From NCBI RefSeq assembly GCF_016545825.1, contig NC_052617.1:55198472-55262471 (forward strand): a stretch of 64,000 nucleotides of DNA. The letters run 5' to 3'. The notes beneath the pieces were generated by a model. It was given only the letters and a program-made list of their open reading frames with translations. It did not search any database and was not told the origin of the DNA. Source of the DNA: Eucalyptus grandis (Eukaryota; Streptophyta; Magnoliopsida; Myrtales; Myrtaceae). This document shows positions 23,777 to 36,053 of this stretch, piece by piece (position 1 is the first letter of the stretch; every line of letters begins with the position of its first letter). The position numbers and the translations under genes were made by a program.

Positions 23777-24023
23777 ACTCTTCCTCTCTTATAAAAATTT
23801 TGTCATGGAAATTTAAACCATTACAATTCCTTCAACAAAAAGGTGGGGGTATAGTCGTCTTATCGACTCTTCACTTTTCCAGGTTGCTCCTTTAGTGCCG
23901 TGGTGTTGCCAGACCACTTTGACCAACGGAATGGTCTTGGTGCGTAGAGCCTGTTCTTTCCATATACGACACTCTGTCGTCCACGTCTATCTTTTTAAAA
24001 TTTAGCACGTGAGTCGGGTCAGG
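23777..24023 (-). pseudogene. Pol C-terminal/chromodomain remnant of the reverse Tekay-like element
   Basis: On the minus strand the frame reads KTIPLVKVVWQHHGTKGATW and then a Glu-Glu-Ser-Ile-Arg-Arg stretch ending YPHLF. This is the typical C-terminal chromodomain-like tail of Tekay/Del integrases. It ends just before the polypurine tract at 23777. It is cut on its other side by the start of forward LTR A at 24024, so only about 80 codons remain. Confidence 0.75.
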
Positions 24024-26124
24024 TGTGGCATCCTGAAAATTCAGTTTTGTTTTCAATTAAATGAATTGGGCCTTTCATTGATGCACCTATAGTGTTATTC
24101 TCTCGAGCTGATCACTCACGAGATAACTAGAATACCTGGGGAAGCCATTAAGGGATTTTAATGCAAAAGATTTGAGAATTCGACCAGGAATTGACTACTC
24201 GACCGTGCTCATCTACAGAGATGATTACGGCACAGTTAAAAATCAATTAGGGATCGAGATAGGTCAGTTCGACTGAGATGGGTGATTAAAGTGTGGGTGA
24301 TTCCACCAGATTGCAAAATTCTTGTCGATTGGCACTAGCCCAATTTTTCTATCGTTTTGGTACCTGTGTCCGTATTTGAAACTTCAAGATTTTCACGACC
24401 ACCAAGAGTCGCCAATATGTCAAAGAGGTATATTGTGACTCGGAATAAATCGATCACGAGTCAATTGTACTAGGAATTTCTAAAAGTTACCCAGTAGACT
24501 AAGTTACGCTAAAATCAAGCCAGATTAAAATTAACCGCAAATTTGAATCTGATTTAAGAAATTAAAACTTCTGTCATGCCATGAGTCATTTTAGGAACGT
24601 CGACTAATCCTCCGAAGATTTTTCTGCAAACCAAGATTTTTGGTGAAAATTCAGAGTGAGGCCGTTTTTGTTCGGAAAATTCAAGGGACCATTTTTATCA
24701 CGTTTTCGGGATGCAAGTTGGTTCTATGGGCGAGGAACAATGTCAATTTGGTTGACGACACCTTGGTTGAATTTATGGGAGCCGAATTGAATCAATTCAA
24801 AGGGGAATTGAAGTGGATTTGAGGGAAAATACATCAAAATTCGTAGCCCCTTGGTCCCTCAACTTTTGGACCACTTCAATTCAACGAATTCCTAATGAAG
24901 CTAATGGTCTGCAAATGGATGAGGATTGAGCTGAAGCCAAGTGGGACCTCTTCTAGGGGGACAAAGGGATAGAAAGGAGCTTGGAGGGACCCTCCAAGGA
25001 GTAGTTGTCCCTTTCTTCTTCTTCCTTCAGCTTGCTTTCTCCCTTTTAAAAGCTTTGAAGCTCTAAAAGTGCAAAAAATCGAGCAGCCCTCCTCCCTAGC
25101 TCGTCGATAGCTTTGCCGAGCCCCCAGAGCCCCCACAGCCTTGCCATCGTGCTCCGCAAGCCAGTCGCTCGTTCAATGTGTCGTTTAGCCCATTCCGTCG
25201 CCGTGCCACCTTCCCAAGCCTCCCCTGTGGCTGTCAAGCTAGAGCTCCTTCATTACCGCCCTACCATCGTTGAACGTCGCCACCACTGCTGCAGCCTCGC
25301 TTGCCATTTCTGCCCAAGTCAGCCGTCCAAGTAGATCCCTCAGCCCAGCATCAGAAACTGAAGCCAGCAAGAAGCTGTGGGCTTCGAGGCCCACTTTGGA
25401 CCCCTTTCGGGCCTCGAAAGATGCCACCTCTTTGGAGTTTGTTGCCCGTCTCCGCCTCACCCTTGCCGTGAACTCATCGGATTTAAAAACCGGTGAGTTT
25501 ACTCATTAAACTTTGCTTAGGGAGTTAATTATACTTAAGGGCTGATTAGTTTAGGTTAAGCTTGGATTATGTGGTTAGTTAGAATGAATTAACAATTTAA
25601 TTACTCGTTTATGCATGTTAGATGGTTAGAGTAGCGCAATTAGCAACTAGATAGGTTGTATTATTTATCTAGTTTGGTTCGAAAATTTTCCAGGCCCGTC
25701 TCGATATTAATTAGGCTTTTCTGGTCTAAGTTTGCACTTACGGTATTTAAATGTATTTTTTTAAATTAATTTTGGTATTTATTTAATTAATTATGGTTTT
25801 CCGGAAATTAGATCGGGATAACCAGTGATTGGAATTTTGTGTTGATCACAATGATATGCGTAATTTATTTAATTAAGTGCTTAATTGTGCAAATTGAGTG
25901 TTGATTGTAATTTTGGGTATTTATCCTAAAATTTAGTAATTCGGTATTTAATTAGAAAATTACCAAGCGTCGATTTAGATTGCCAAAAATGTTTTTATAG
26001 ACTATATAATTAGTGAGAATTTATAAAATAAAGATATTAGATTTTTTGCTCAGGCCTATCGTGTACTTACACATGATTATTTTTATTGGGTATTATGAAA
26101 AATGTGAAATTGTCAATTATTTAG

Positions 26125-26300
26125 AATGATATACTATATCAGTTTGTAGGTCTCGATATATCAGCTTCGGTAAGTAGTATACTATATCAACTTCGATGAG
26201 CTATACTATCTATCTAAATCAGCTTCGGTGAGCTATACTATCTATCTATATCAGTTTAGGTGCGCATTTGTTATATATCAGCTTAGATGAGCAGTGATCG
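26125..26300 (+). repeat. Minisatellite inside LTR A
   Basis: Degenerate units of roughly 35-45 bp with the core actatatcagcttcggtgagc. The same kind of array is expanded in LTR B. Confidence 0.8.
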
Positions 26301-26960
26301 CTTCAATGAAGCAACTTGATAGATAGTATTATTTGATAGATAGTACTAATTGGGTTAACTGATGGATGGTATCGATGGTGTTGAATCGATTGGACTGAAT
26401 TATTTGGTCGAAATTATGAACTGCACTGACTTGCAGGAAGGAACTAAGGAAAATGTAAGTCCTCTACCTCATGCGTGTATAGGTAGCCTTTAGGCGTATT
26501 TCCTTCCTAGTTAGAGTTTAGGGAGTGAACTTGCTGAGACATTGTCTCACCCGTCGTGGGCTAACATTTTCAGGTCCTTAGATGGCTGTCCCTCCTAAAC
26601 GTTTTAACCAACCGAAGAAGGTCACCGAGTAGGTATCCTATATTCCGCTTCATGGGAACCCAAGGGGATAGGTCTACGAACTCATGAGATCCGTTGTCTG
26701 GGTTCATATGGGTCTATCTCAAATGGTACCCCATCAATACAGATCGTGGTGTCGTCGTGAGCGAAATGGACCTAGAGAAGGTCCCCTACCGGAATCTGAG
26801 GTCCCTATGTCGGTGCTGGAGGTTGCTTTTGGAAAAGGCATGGTAGATCCTCTTGGTGGAGCAGTAGTAGATCTGAAGTCCCTGGATCCAAAGATCTCGA
26901 AATCTTCTGTAAAGGGATTGAATGTTTAAAGGATTTGTAGCCCTCTACCTTTTTTCGTAG

Positions 26961-26964
<4 letters not shown>

Positions 26965-27012
<48 letters not shown>
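26965..27012 (+). repeat. (TA)n microsatellite
   Basis: About 24 TA units near the end of LTR A. LTR B has only tatatata at the corresponding place (about 30751). Confidence 0.95.
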
Positions 27013-27014
<2 letters not shown>

Positions 27015-27246
27015 CTAGTATTGTATGTGACTTAGTTTGATATGTATAAAGGTATGATGTGGTTTTCGAAAATCATGGCTCTACTTTTCTATCACATCTT
27101 TGTGTTGTCTGGGGATTAAATATTCGTTTCTGCATGTGCATTAAAATAAATGAGTCGGTGACACGTTTTAGGATATTGCAGTTTAATCGACCACTGAGGG
27201 ATGGGCACGTACTTGGAGGATTGGGGCGTGACATTCTCGCCCGGAG

Positions 27247-27258
27247 TGGTATCAGAGC
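27247..27258 (+). other. Primer-binding site of element A
   Basis: TGGTATCAGAGC 13 bases after the LTR end, complementary to initiator tRNA-Met. Confidence 0.85.
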
Positions 27259-27432
27259 TGGTTGTTAGTTGGAGTGATAAGGTGCGATAAGTTATGGGAT
27301 AGTTAGTAGGAAATGCCTTTAATTCATGCTAATGCATGTGAGTGATAATTGGTTGGTAGATTTTTGTTGGGATCGCTCAGCTTCTAATCTTGTATGGAAT
27401 TGGAAAATAGGTTTCTTTAAAGACCCTGTGGG

Positions 27433-27674
27433 ACGAGTGATCAAGAGCAGAGGACTCCTAGAAAGCGTACCATAGAACTTGCGACTCGAGGTAGAATGCC
27501 GATGAGGGTTGGTACCCGAGAAGGTCGTGGCCGAGCACCAACTCAGGCTAGTGCTAGTGGAGTAGCACCACCTCCTGTTGGTGCTGGGGTAACAGCCCCT
27601 GGTAATCCTAGGATCGAAGGGATCATGCAAGCGCTAGAGGCAATGGGAAATCAGATGGAGTAGTAGGCCCAAAA
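27433..27674 (+). pseudogene. Gag N-terminus of element A, interrupted by element B
   Basis: The frame runs from an ACG where the ATG of element B stands (ACG AGT GAT against ATG AGT GAT at 31189). It encodes an Arg/Gly/Pro-rich start (SDQEQRTPRKR, then RVGTREGRGRAPTQAS) to about 27660. There two tandem TAG codons replace the Gln codons expected, consistent with C-to-T changes at CAG. LTR B begins at 27675, so the rest of gag is absent. Confidence 0.75.
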
Positions 27675-30600
27675 TGTGACTTCCTAAAAATTTAGCTATG
27701 TTTTCAATTGAATAAATCGAACATTTCATCGATGCGCCTATAGTGCTATTCTTATAGCTGATCACTCATGAGATAACTAGATTATCTAGGGAAGTCAATA
27801 AGTGATTTTAATGCAATAGGCTTGGGAATTTGACTAAAAATCGACTACTCGACCATACTCATCTGCAGAGATCATTACAACACAGTTAAAAAAATCGATT
27901 AAAGATCAGAGATAGGTTAGTTCGATTGAGACGTGTGGCTAAATGTGGGTGATTCCATTAAATTGCAAAAGTCTTGTCGATCGGTACTAGACTAATTTTT
28001 CTATCATTTTGGTACCCTATGTCCGTATTTGAAACTTTCAGATTTTTACGACCACCAAGAGTCGCCAATGTGTCGAAGAGGTACATTGTGGCTCGAAGAA
28101 AATCGACCACGAGTCATTTGCACTAAAAATTTCTGAAGGCTACCCGGTAGCCTAGGTCACGTTAAAATCGCGCTAAATTGAATTCAAATATGATTTCAAA
28201 TTTGAAAATTATGTCATGTCACAAGTCATTTTAGGAACGTCGACTCATTCTCTGAAGATTTTTCTACAAATCGAGATTTTAGCGGAAAAAGTCGATATAG
28301 GGTCGTTTTGACCGAGAAATTCAGAGGACTTCTTTTAATTGTGAAATTGGGATGCAAGTTGGATCTATTGGCAAGGAAAATACTAATTTGATTGAGGGCT
28401 CGATGGTGGAATTTTTTAGGGCCGAATTGAATTGATTCAAGAGGGAATTGAAGTGGAATTGAGAGAAATCACTTCAAAATTCGTAGCCCCCTATGCCTCA
28501 ACTTTTTGGACCACCTCATTAGCTTCTAGAGGAAGATTTGTGGCTACTTTTGGCTAAGGAAACTAGCTGGCTATTGTGGGGGCATGGTCAAGGGGACAAG
28601 AAGATAGATTCAAGACCAAGTGGCCCCCTCAAGCTTATTGTTCCCTCCTCCTTCCTCCTTGCCATCGACCCCTCCATTCTAGACCATAAGAAGCTTTGAA
28701 AATCATAGAGAAACCAGCCATCTACCTCCCCAAGCCATCGAACAGCCTGTCTGAGCCTGCTACCGCCGTCTAGCGCCATAGCGAGCTCGCGTGCCAGCTA
28801 CGCCAGTCCCGTCCCGCATCCAGCCTGTCCCTCAAGCTAGTCCAGCCACTATTGCAAGCTGCTCCCATCGCCTGAGCTGCTGTTAGCTGCCATTCGACTG
28901 CCGTTTGCCTCCACCAAGTCGTCCGCCTCCTCCTTGGCCCATACTAGCTCGAGCCGAGCCCGAGCAGCCCCCTTCAGCCCACCGACCAAAACCGAAGCCA
29001 TTGGGTTTGCTAGGCATTGCTTAGCCTGCTTTAGAGCCTTTCCCGACCTCGTAGGGTGTCCCTGCTTTGGAGTTTTTGGCCCATCTCCTCCTCGCCGTCA
29101 TCATGGTACAATCAGATCGTTAATCAATTGAGTTTACTCACTAATCTTTTCTTAGGGAGCTAATGATGCTTAAGGGTTGATTAGTTTATGTTAAGTATGA
29201 ATTAGGTGGTTTGTTAGAATTGATTAGTGATTTAGTTAATCGTTTATGCATGTTAGGTGATTAGATTAGTGCAATTAGTAAGTAGATAGGCTGTAGTCTT
29301 TATTTAGATAGGTTCAGAAATTTTTGGGTCTATTTCGGTATTTAATTAGGATTTTCTGGCCTAAGTGTGCATTATTGGTATTTATTAATTATTTTATGTA
29401 ATTATTTAATTAATTATTATTTTCCGAAAATTAGACCAGAATAGCTGGTGATCGGAATTTCCTGCTGATTACAGTCGTGTGATTGGTTTATTTAATTGAC
29501 CGCTAATTGGTGCAAATTGAGTATGAATTGTAATTTTTGTATTTAATTAGAAAAGTACTAGGCGTCGGTTTACAGCGTCAAAAATGTGTTTGTGAACTAT
29601 TGGAAATGGTGGGATTTTTGAAAAGAGAAATCTTGTATTTAGGCTAAGGCCAACCATGTACCTATACACGATTATTTTTATCGGGAATGATAAAAATGGT
29701 GGCATTCTCAGTTGGTGGGAACAAGTATACTATATCAGTCTACGGGCATTGATATATCAGCTTTGGGTGAGCAGTATACTTTATCAGCTTAGAGTGAGCA
29801 TCATAGATATACTATATCAGCCTACGGGTTTTGATATGTCAGTTTTGGGTGAGCAGTATACTGGTATACTATATTAGCCTCAAGGTTTTGATATGTCAGC
29901 TTTGGGTGAGCAGTATACCTTAGCAGCTTCTAGTGAGCATTATTAGTATACTATATCAGCCTGAGGGCTTTGATATGCTAGCTTTGGGTGAGCAATATAC
30001 TCTATTATCAGCTTTGGACTAGCTATATTATCGATCTTCAGCTTAGGGTGAGCAATTCTTGATGTGGTCGAACTTGATAAATAGCATTAAATGGATTGAT
30101 TGGGAGATGGTCTTGATGACGTGGAATCGACTAAGTCGATTGATTGATGACTCGATTTGATTTGATGCTTTGAGGTGTTGAAATGATTGGTTGAATATGC
30201 AAAGTGTACTGACTTGCAGGAAGGATCTGAGACAAAGGTAAGTCTTCTGACTCGTGCTTGTACTTAGGCAGCCTTTGAGGCGTATTTCCTTCCTAGTTGG
30301 AGCTTTAGGGGGCGAACTTGCTGAGATGTCATCTCACCCCGTTGTGGGATAACATTTACAGGTCTGTAGATGGCCGCACCACTCGAACGTTTTGGCCAAC
30401 CGAAGAAAGTTACTGAGCAGCATTCTCAGATTCCTCTCCTTGGGAGCCAAGGAGTCTGGGTCTACGAACTCGTACAATCCATTATTTGGGTCAATTAGGG
30501 TCTACCCCATAAGGTACTTCATCGATACATATCGTGGTATCGTCACGGGCCAATTAGACCTAGGGAAGGTCCCCTTCCAGAGTCTAAGATCCTTAGGTCG

Positions 30601-30983
30601 ATTCTGGAGGTTGCTTTTGGAAATGGCACGGTTGATCCTCCTAAGGGTTCAGTGGTAGATCCGGATCTTTCTGATCCTGGGACCTCAGAGTATTCAGTCG
30701 AGGACTCGAATGCTTGAGGACCTGTAGCCCTCCCCCATTTTGCAAACCCTTTATATATAAGCTAATGTTGTAAATGACTTGACTTGATATGTATATAAGT
30801 GCGTTATGGTTTGAGAAAAAAATTATGGCCCTACTTTTCTATTCCATCTTATTGTTGTCTAGGGATTAATTATTTGCTTTCGCATGCGCATTAAAATGAA
30901 TAGGTCGGTGACGCGTCCTGGGACGTCTTTAGTTAATTGATCGATGAGGGATGGGCACGCGCTCAGAGGATCGGGGCGTGACA
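27675..30983 (+). repeat. 5' LTR of Tekay-like element B
   Basis: Starts TGTGACTTCC and ends GGGGCGTGACA, 3.3 kb, clearly homologous to LTR A but well diverged. It interrupts the gag of A. Inside is an expanded minisatellite (29720-30060). Confidence 0.85.
29720..30060 (+). repeat. Minisatellite inside LTR B
   Basis: Four to five degenerate units of the type tatactatatcagcctacgg, then ttgatatgtcagctttgggtg, then agcagtatac. It is longer than the homologous array in LTR A. Confidence 0.85.
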
Positions 30984-30994
30984 TCCCTGTTTAG

Positions 30995-31006
30995 TGGTAT
31001 CAAAGT
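30995..31006 (+). other. Primer-binding site of element B (degenerate)
   Basis: TGGTATCAAAGT, two differences from the canonical site, 11 bases after the LTR end. Confidence 0.75.
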
Positions 31007-31188
31007 AAGGTTAGTGGTTGGAGTGATAAGATGCGATAAGTTTATGGGATAATGAGTAGGAATGGCCTTTATTTCATGCTGGTGCATGTATGTGATAACT
31101 GATTGGTAGAATTGTTTGTTTGTGTGGATCGCTCAACTTCTAATTCTGTTTGGAATTGAAAGTCAGGTTTTGGTAGAAAACTTGCAGA

Positions 31189-31498
31189 ATGAGTGATCAG
31201 GAGCAGAGATTCCTAGAAAGCGTATCATGAGTCCAGTAACTCGGGGTAGGACACCGACGAGGGTTAGTACCCGAGGAGGTCGTGGTAGAGCGCCAGCTTA
31301 GGCTAGCGCTAGTGGAGTAGCACCACCTCCCATTAGTGCTGGGGTAGTAGACCCTGTTGATCCAAGGTTTGCTAGGATCATGTAGGCTTTAGAATTGCAG
31401 GGAAATAGGATGGATTAGCAAGCCCAGATCCAAGCTGCTAGTGCCATCGCTTCAGTCGCCACTACCACAACTGCTGTTAATGCCACCGCGGATGCTAC
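31189..31498 (+). pseudogene. Gag N-terminal part of element B, left of the TR-GAG insertion
   Basis: Starts ATGAGTGATCAGGAGCAG and parallels the gag start of element A. It contains several TAG codons where CAG (Gln) is expected and other frame changes. It ends at GCTAC (31494-31498), the left target duplication of the TR-GAG insertion, and resumes at 41298. Confidence 0.75.
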
Positions 31499-32612
31499 TG
31501 AGAGTGCTAGTATGAACAAATAAAGGAGTTAGGGAAGAGAATAAGAACACGAGATTTATAGTGGTTCGGCTTAATCCAAGCCTACGTCCACTCTCCCACG
31601 ATAACAGCCTTCTTGGCTGGATTCCACTATGCAATCAACAAGAGATTACAACTTCGAGTGCAAACACTTAGTAGTAGATCACACTATCTCACTAAGTCAC
31701 TCTTTTGGTATTTCTCTCACGATTACAAACGTTTAAGCTCTCAAGAGACAAGTATATGATCGAAAGTCGCTCGGACTTTGGAATTATAAATTCTACGCTC
31801 CGTCTCTTTCTTGCTCATCGGTCCCTCATCTCCTTAAATACTCCTCCACTTCCAAACTACCCGTTGGACAGCATCCCGGAGAATCGTCTTCCAATATACC
31901 CATTGGACAGCTCGTATCTAGAAGATTTGGTAGCCGTTGAGTGACAAAGGTAAAATCCCAAATTGATTCCGATCGCCCATACAAACGAAATCTTGGTTTC
32001 CATAAGTAAAGCTTCTTCGTATAGAAAGATCTTGTCTTCAACATCCAATCGTCAATCAATTAGATTGAATCAATCAAATCAATCTTGATGTGGAATCCAA
32101 ACCAGATCACTAGCCGTTGTATAATTGGGCTTGAGTTACGTTTCATCGAATCTGGATGTAAAGTCTGAGTCTGTAGACTTTACAATATGAGTCTGTAGAC
32201 TTTACAATCTGGGTATGAACATATCTGCTTCTGAACAGATTTAGCTTTAAGGTCTGTACCCAGTTCAGCTTCAGCATAGAGTCTGTCTTCTGGTTCATCA
32301 TTCACGTTCAGTCTGGAATTAGTCAGAGTGAGCAGACTTCTGATGTAGAACAGACTTTGACACTAAAGTCTGGTAGTCTTCAGACTTTGAGTCTTGAGTC
32401 TGGCAGTCTTCAGACTTTGACACAGAAGTCTGGAAATCTTCAAAATATACTCTAGACATATGTTACGTTCAGTCTTCTGGTCGTCTTCTGACTTTGATAA
32501 TATCCTTTACATGTTCTATTATCTGCATGGTCTATTACTCAACCATTAAACATGTTAGTAGCCTTTGATTTATTTTGTCATCTTCAAAACATCATAAGGG
32601 ATTTCCCTAACA
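31499..32612 (-). repeat. Outer left LTR of the TR-GAG insertion
   Basis: 1114 bp. On the minus strand it starts TGTTAGGGAAATCCC and ends TAGCACTCTCA. A polypurine tract (AAAAGGGGAGAT on the minus strand) adjoins at 32613, so this is the 3' LTR. It contains many CAGACTT/AAGTCTG words at 32160-32470. Confidence 0.9.
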
Positions 32613-33112
32613 ATCTCCCCTTTTGATGATGACAAAACAATCTCTGAATATGCAGATTTGTAAACATGCTTTTATTAATTTAAATCAAAGGATATCAGAG
32701 GATAACAAAAATAGATTGAGCAAAATAATATATAGAAAATAATCGCAGCTCAATATTATGCAATAAATAATATCAACCAATCAGCACATATGCATATTCA
32801 TATCTTCTCCCCCTTTTTGTCATAATCAAAAAGCGATAGTAATGGATTCACGTAGAGAATGATAACAAATATCTTGCATGAATCACAATTTCCACAAATC
32901 AGCTTTTATCGAATATTAAAGATATGCAATATAGCTCACTTCGATCATATCAGCAAATATCCAATAAAAATCACAGATGCATCATAAAATTCACGTACCA
33001 TTTTTGTCATAATAAAATGATAATATCGGTAAGAGATTTGTTAATGACAAAAGGTAATAAAAGATGCATTAACCGGATTTTTAGAATAAATTCTGACACA
33101 TTTACCTTTCCT
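32613..33112 (-). repeat. 3' internal segment of TR-GAG, first copy
   Basis: Near-identical to 37326-37826 and to the reverse of about 35560-36053. It stops at cctttccttc, where the sequence switches to an LTR fragment through the shared word ccttc. Confidence 0.9.
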
Positions 33113-33207
33113 TCTTGGCTGGATTCCACTATGCAATCAACAAGAGATTACAACTTCGAGTGCAAACACTTAGTAGTAGATCACACTATCTCACTAAGTC
33201 ACTCTCA
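33108..33207 (-). repeat. Internal LTR scrap with strand switch
   Basis: Matches 31612-31702 (minus-oriented LTR) and then changes, through the shared cactct, into the plus-strand end of the LTR followed directly by the plus-strand primer site. The orientation flips within a few bases. Confidence 0.85.
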
Positions 33208-33209
33208 AT

Positions 33210-33221
33210 TGGTATCAGAGC
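33210..33221 (+). other. Primer-binding site, plus-strand TR-GAG unit
   Basis: TGGTATCAGAGC, followed by the internal start taagtgctcggtttataaaagtg, the same as at 1180-1214 and the reverse of 40118-40160. Confidence 0.9.
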
Positions 33222-33271
33222 TAAGTGCTCGGTTTATAAAAGTGTTTTTACTTTTGAGCTAAAGATTCTTT

Positions 33272-34334
33272 ATGGCTAGTATGTTTGCACCAGGACTTAT
33301 GGAAGGGCAAAGCAACACAAGGCCACCATATTTTGATGGAAAGGAATACGACGTATGGAAGAACAAAATGAAAGCATTCCTAAGATCCAGAGATCTCTTA
33401 CAATGGGATGTTGTGGAAAGAGGAATCAACCCCATTGCTGCGTCTACATCAAATAAGAATGGCAAAGACAAAGAAACCAAACCCCCCGCTCTTATGTCTC
33501 GAGACGGAGTTGTCCAAAAGAGAAGCGCTTGATGCAAAAGCTATTTATTCTTTATATTGCGCTTTGTCTCTTGTTGAATATAACAGAATCTCTTCATGTG
33601 AAACAGCAAAATAAGTTTGGGATAGACTTCATGTTACATATGAAGGGACCGATCGTGTAAAAGAGACAAAAGTAAACTTCTTGCTCGGCAAATATGAATC
33701 CTTCAAGATGAAGCAAGGAGAGTCAATTGGAGATATGTTCAGCCGTTTTACAGAAATTGTAAATGGTTTAGCATATCAAGGTCAGCAAATTTCTTCTCCA
33801 ATGAAGGTCAACAAACTCTTGCGAGGTCTCTCAAAAGATTGGAACCATGTTAAGACCTCAATCCGGGAGACTCAAAGGATTATGCCACTCACCGTTGATG
33901 AATTGATCGGCACTCTTCAATCCTATGAAGTGGAGCAACTCAACGATGAAGATCCCGAAGGTAAGAAGTCCATTGCTTTAATATCTAATGCTGTTTTTGA
34001 TGAAACGGACTCAGAAAATGACATGGACGACGCAGAACTTGCTTTTATGATCGAGAAATTCAAAAAGCTGAGTGGAAAAGGAAGGAAGTTTAGTGAAAGA
34101 AGACAATACAAGCAGAATGGCCAGAAAAGAACAATGAAAGAAGATTATGAGCAAGGAAATTTATGCTTGATGGCACATTCAGAATCTGAGTCTGACTCAG
34201 ACACAGACTCAGAATCAGAGTCTGATTCAGAACCAGACTCAGAATCCGATGAGGAAATCAAGGAAATAAAGGAAAAGAAGAAGTTGGTAAGGAATGTTTT
34301 TGGGCACATAATTCTCATTATGCTTGAAATTTGA
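33272..34334 (+). pseudogene. TR-GAG gag, plus-strand copy (broken)
   Basis: Starts MASMFAPGLMEGQSNT and carries the copia Gag pattern (PPYFDGKEYDVWKNKMKAFL; LLGKYESFKMKQGESIGDMF; LLRGLSKDWNHVKTSIR). It ends with an acidic Ser/Asp/Glu repeat tract (SESESDSDTDSESESDSEPD). Lesions: an extra base near 33501 (tctcgagacgg) shifts the frame, and TAA at 33612-33614 replaces the GAA of the minus-strand copy. The C-terminal zinc knuckle expected in autonomous copia Gag is not seen before the stop at 34334. Gag would build the particle. This copy cannot make full-length protein, but the sister at 39287-40096 reads through both sites. Confidence 0.85.
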
Positions 34335-36053
34335 TATATCATTGATTGATTCAGATTTTATAATTATCATATTTTTTTGATTTGCTTTATTGAAGAAAGA
34401 ATTGTGTGATTTGTGATTCGAGATTTAATTTGATACGTGTGATCATTTTTTATATCATGCTTAAAGACAAATGAATTTATTTGGTTTGATTTTATACTCT
34501 TAGATTTTATCATATTTTGCCAAATAAAAATCTGTTTTACGTGATATTAATTTATGATGCAAGATATTATTGTGCATAATATTCTTTCTTTGAATACTTT
34601 GTTATGATGAATTAAGAAAGAATATTTGATTATGGAGATTTCATATTTTACTCTAACGAAATGGAAGGATCCAAATTAATGGATACCAAAAAGGGAAATG
34701 AGTTGATTGCAGGAAATTCTTTAAGGGAAGGATGATTGCAAATCTACGCAAATTTTGGTGCAATCAGAAAATATCTCCTGTGACAATTGGTAATGATTTT
34801 TTTTAATCAATGGTATATTGCAAACATATACCATGGGTAAGAGAATATTTTTTATCATCCTGCCTTGCAAATTTTTACGTGCATTTATCATGATTTTGGA
34901 TGATTGTTTATTATATTGCGAATATATTTTGTCATAAATATAAGATATTGCAATTTTGGCACGTGACAGAAATATCTATTTTCTTTATGCAAAATGCATA
35001 TCTGAAATTTATGCTGAAGGAAATCGCTTTGATCTCGAAAGATATTACTGCATATTCATGGATATTCTTGCTATATTCTTAGAAGATATATTATATCTAG
35101 CAAGTTAGATCCGCAAATCAAAGGAAGATATTACGTGACATTTTTGCAAAGATTATTATCTATTATATAAGAATTTGCAGGTCACAATAGAATCTTCCAT
35201 ATGAATTTTGGAAAGCTTGATCAGAAATTTGTGAAGATTTTATACTATCTTCTGGAGGTTGAATTCGAGAAGAGCTTGATTGAAGAAAATAAAATTTTGC
35301 CTCGGATTTCAAAATGCAAGTGATCATTGCAGATGTTGTTGCTACAAAGGAAATACTGGAAATATATTCTGTTCAACGTGCACAAGCATCAATTCTATTC
35401 GCAAATATTGTCATGATCACAGGGGAGAAATCGAATCCAAAAGAAAAGGAAAAGAATCGTGATCATCTCAAAAGGCAACAAATTGAGGGGGAGCTTTGAT
35501 CAATTATGGAAAAATCTTTTTGATTGATTGTGATCTTATTATGGATGGAAGGAAAGGTAAATGTGTCAGAATTTATTCTAAAAAATCCGGTTAATGCATC
35601 TTTTATTACCTTTTGTCATTAACAAATCTCTTACTGATATTATCATTTTATTATGACAAAAAGGGTACGTGAATTTTATGATGCATATGTGATTTTTATT
35701 GGATATTTGCTGATATGATCGAAGTGAGCTATATTGCATATCTTTAATTATTTGATAAAAGCTGATTTGTGGAAATTGTGATTCATGCAAGATATTTGTT
35801 ATCATTCTCTACGTGAATCCATTACTATCGCTTTTTGATTATGACAAAAAGGGGGAGAAGATATGAATATGCATATGTGCTGATTGGTTAATATTATTTA
35901 TTGCATAATATTGAGCTGCGATTATTTTCTATATATTATTTTGCTCAATCTATTTTTGTTATCCTCTGATATCCTTTGATTTAAATTAACAAAAGCATGT
36001 TTACAAATCTGCATATTCAGAGATTGTTTTGTCATCATCAAAAAGAGGGAGAT
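34335..36053 (+). repeat. Non-coding internal region of TR-GAG (plus copy)
   Basis: AT-rich with no pol-like frame. It ends in the purine tract AAAAAGAGGGAGAT just before the LTR at 36054. It recurs reversed at 37326-39020 and in part at 32613-33112. Confidence 0.85.

Larger units (their letters stand above)
24024..27233 (+). repeat. 5' LTR of Tekay-like element A
   Basis: Starts TGTGGCATCC and ends GGGGCGTGACA, 3.2 kb. It contains an array of tatactatatcagctt-like units (about 26125-26300) and a long TA run. It abuts the chromodomain remnant of the reverse element, which suggests A inserted there. The matching 3' LTR is not in the expected place. Confidence 0.85.
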
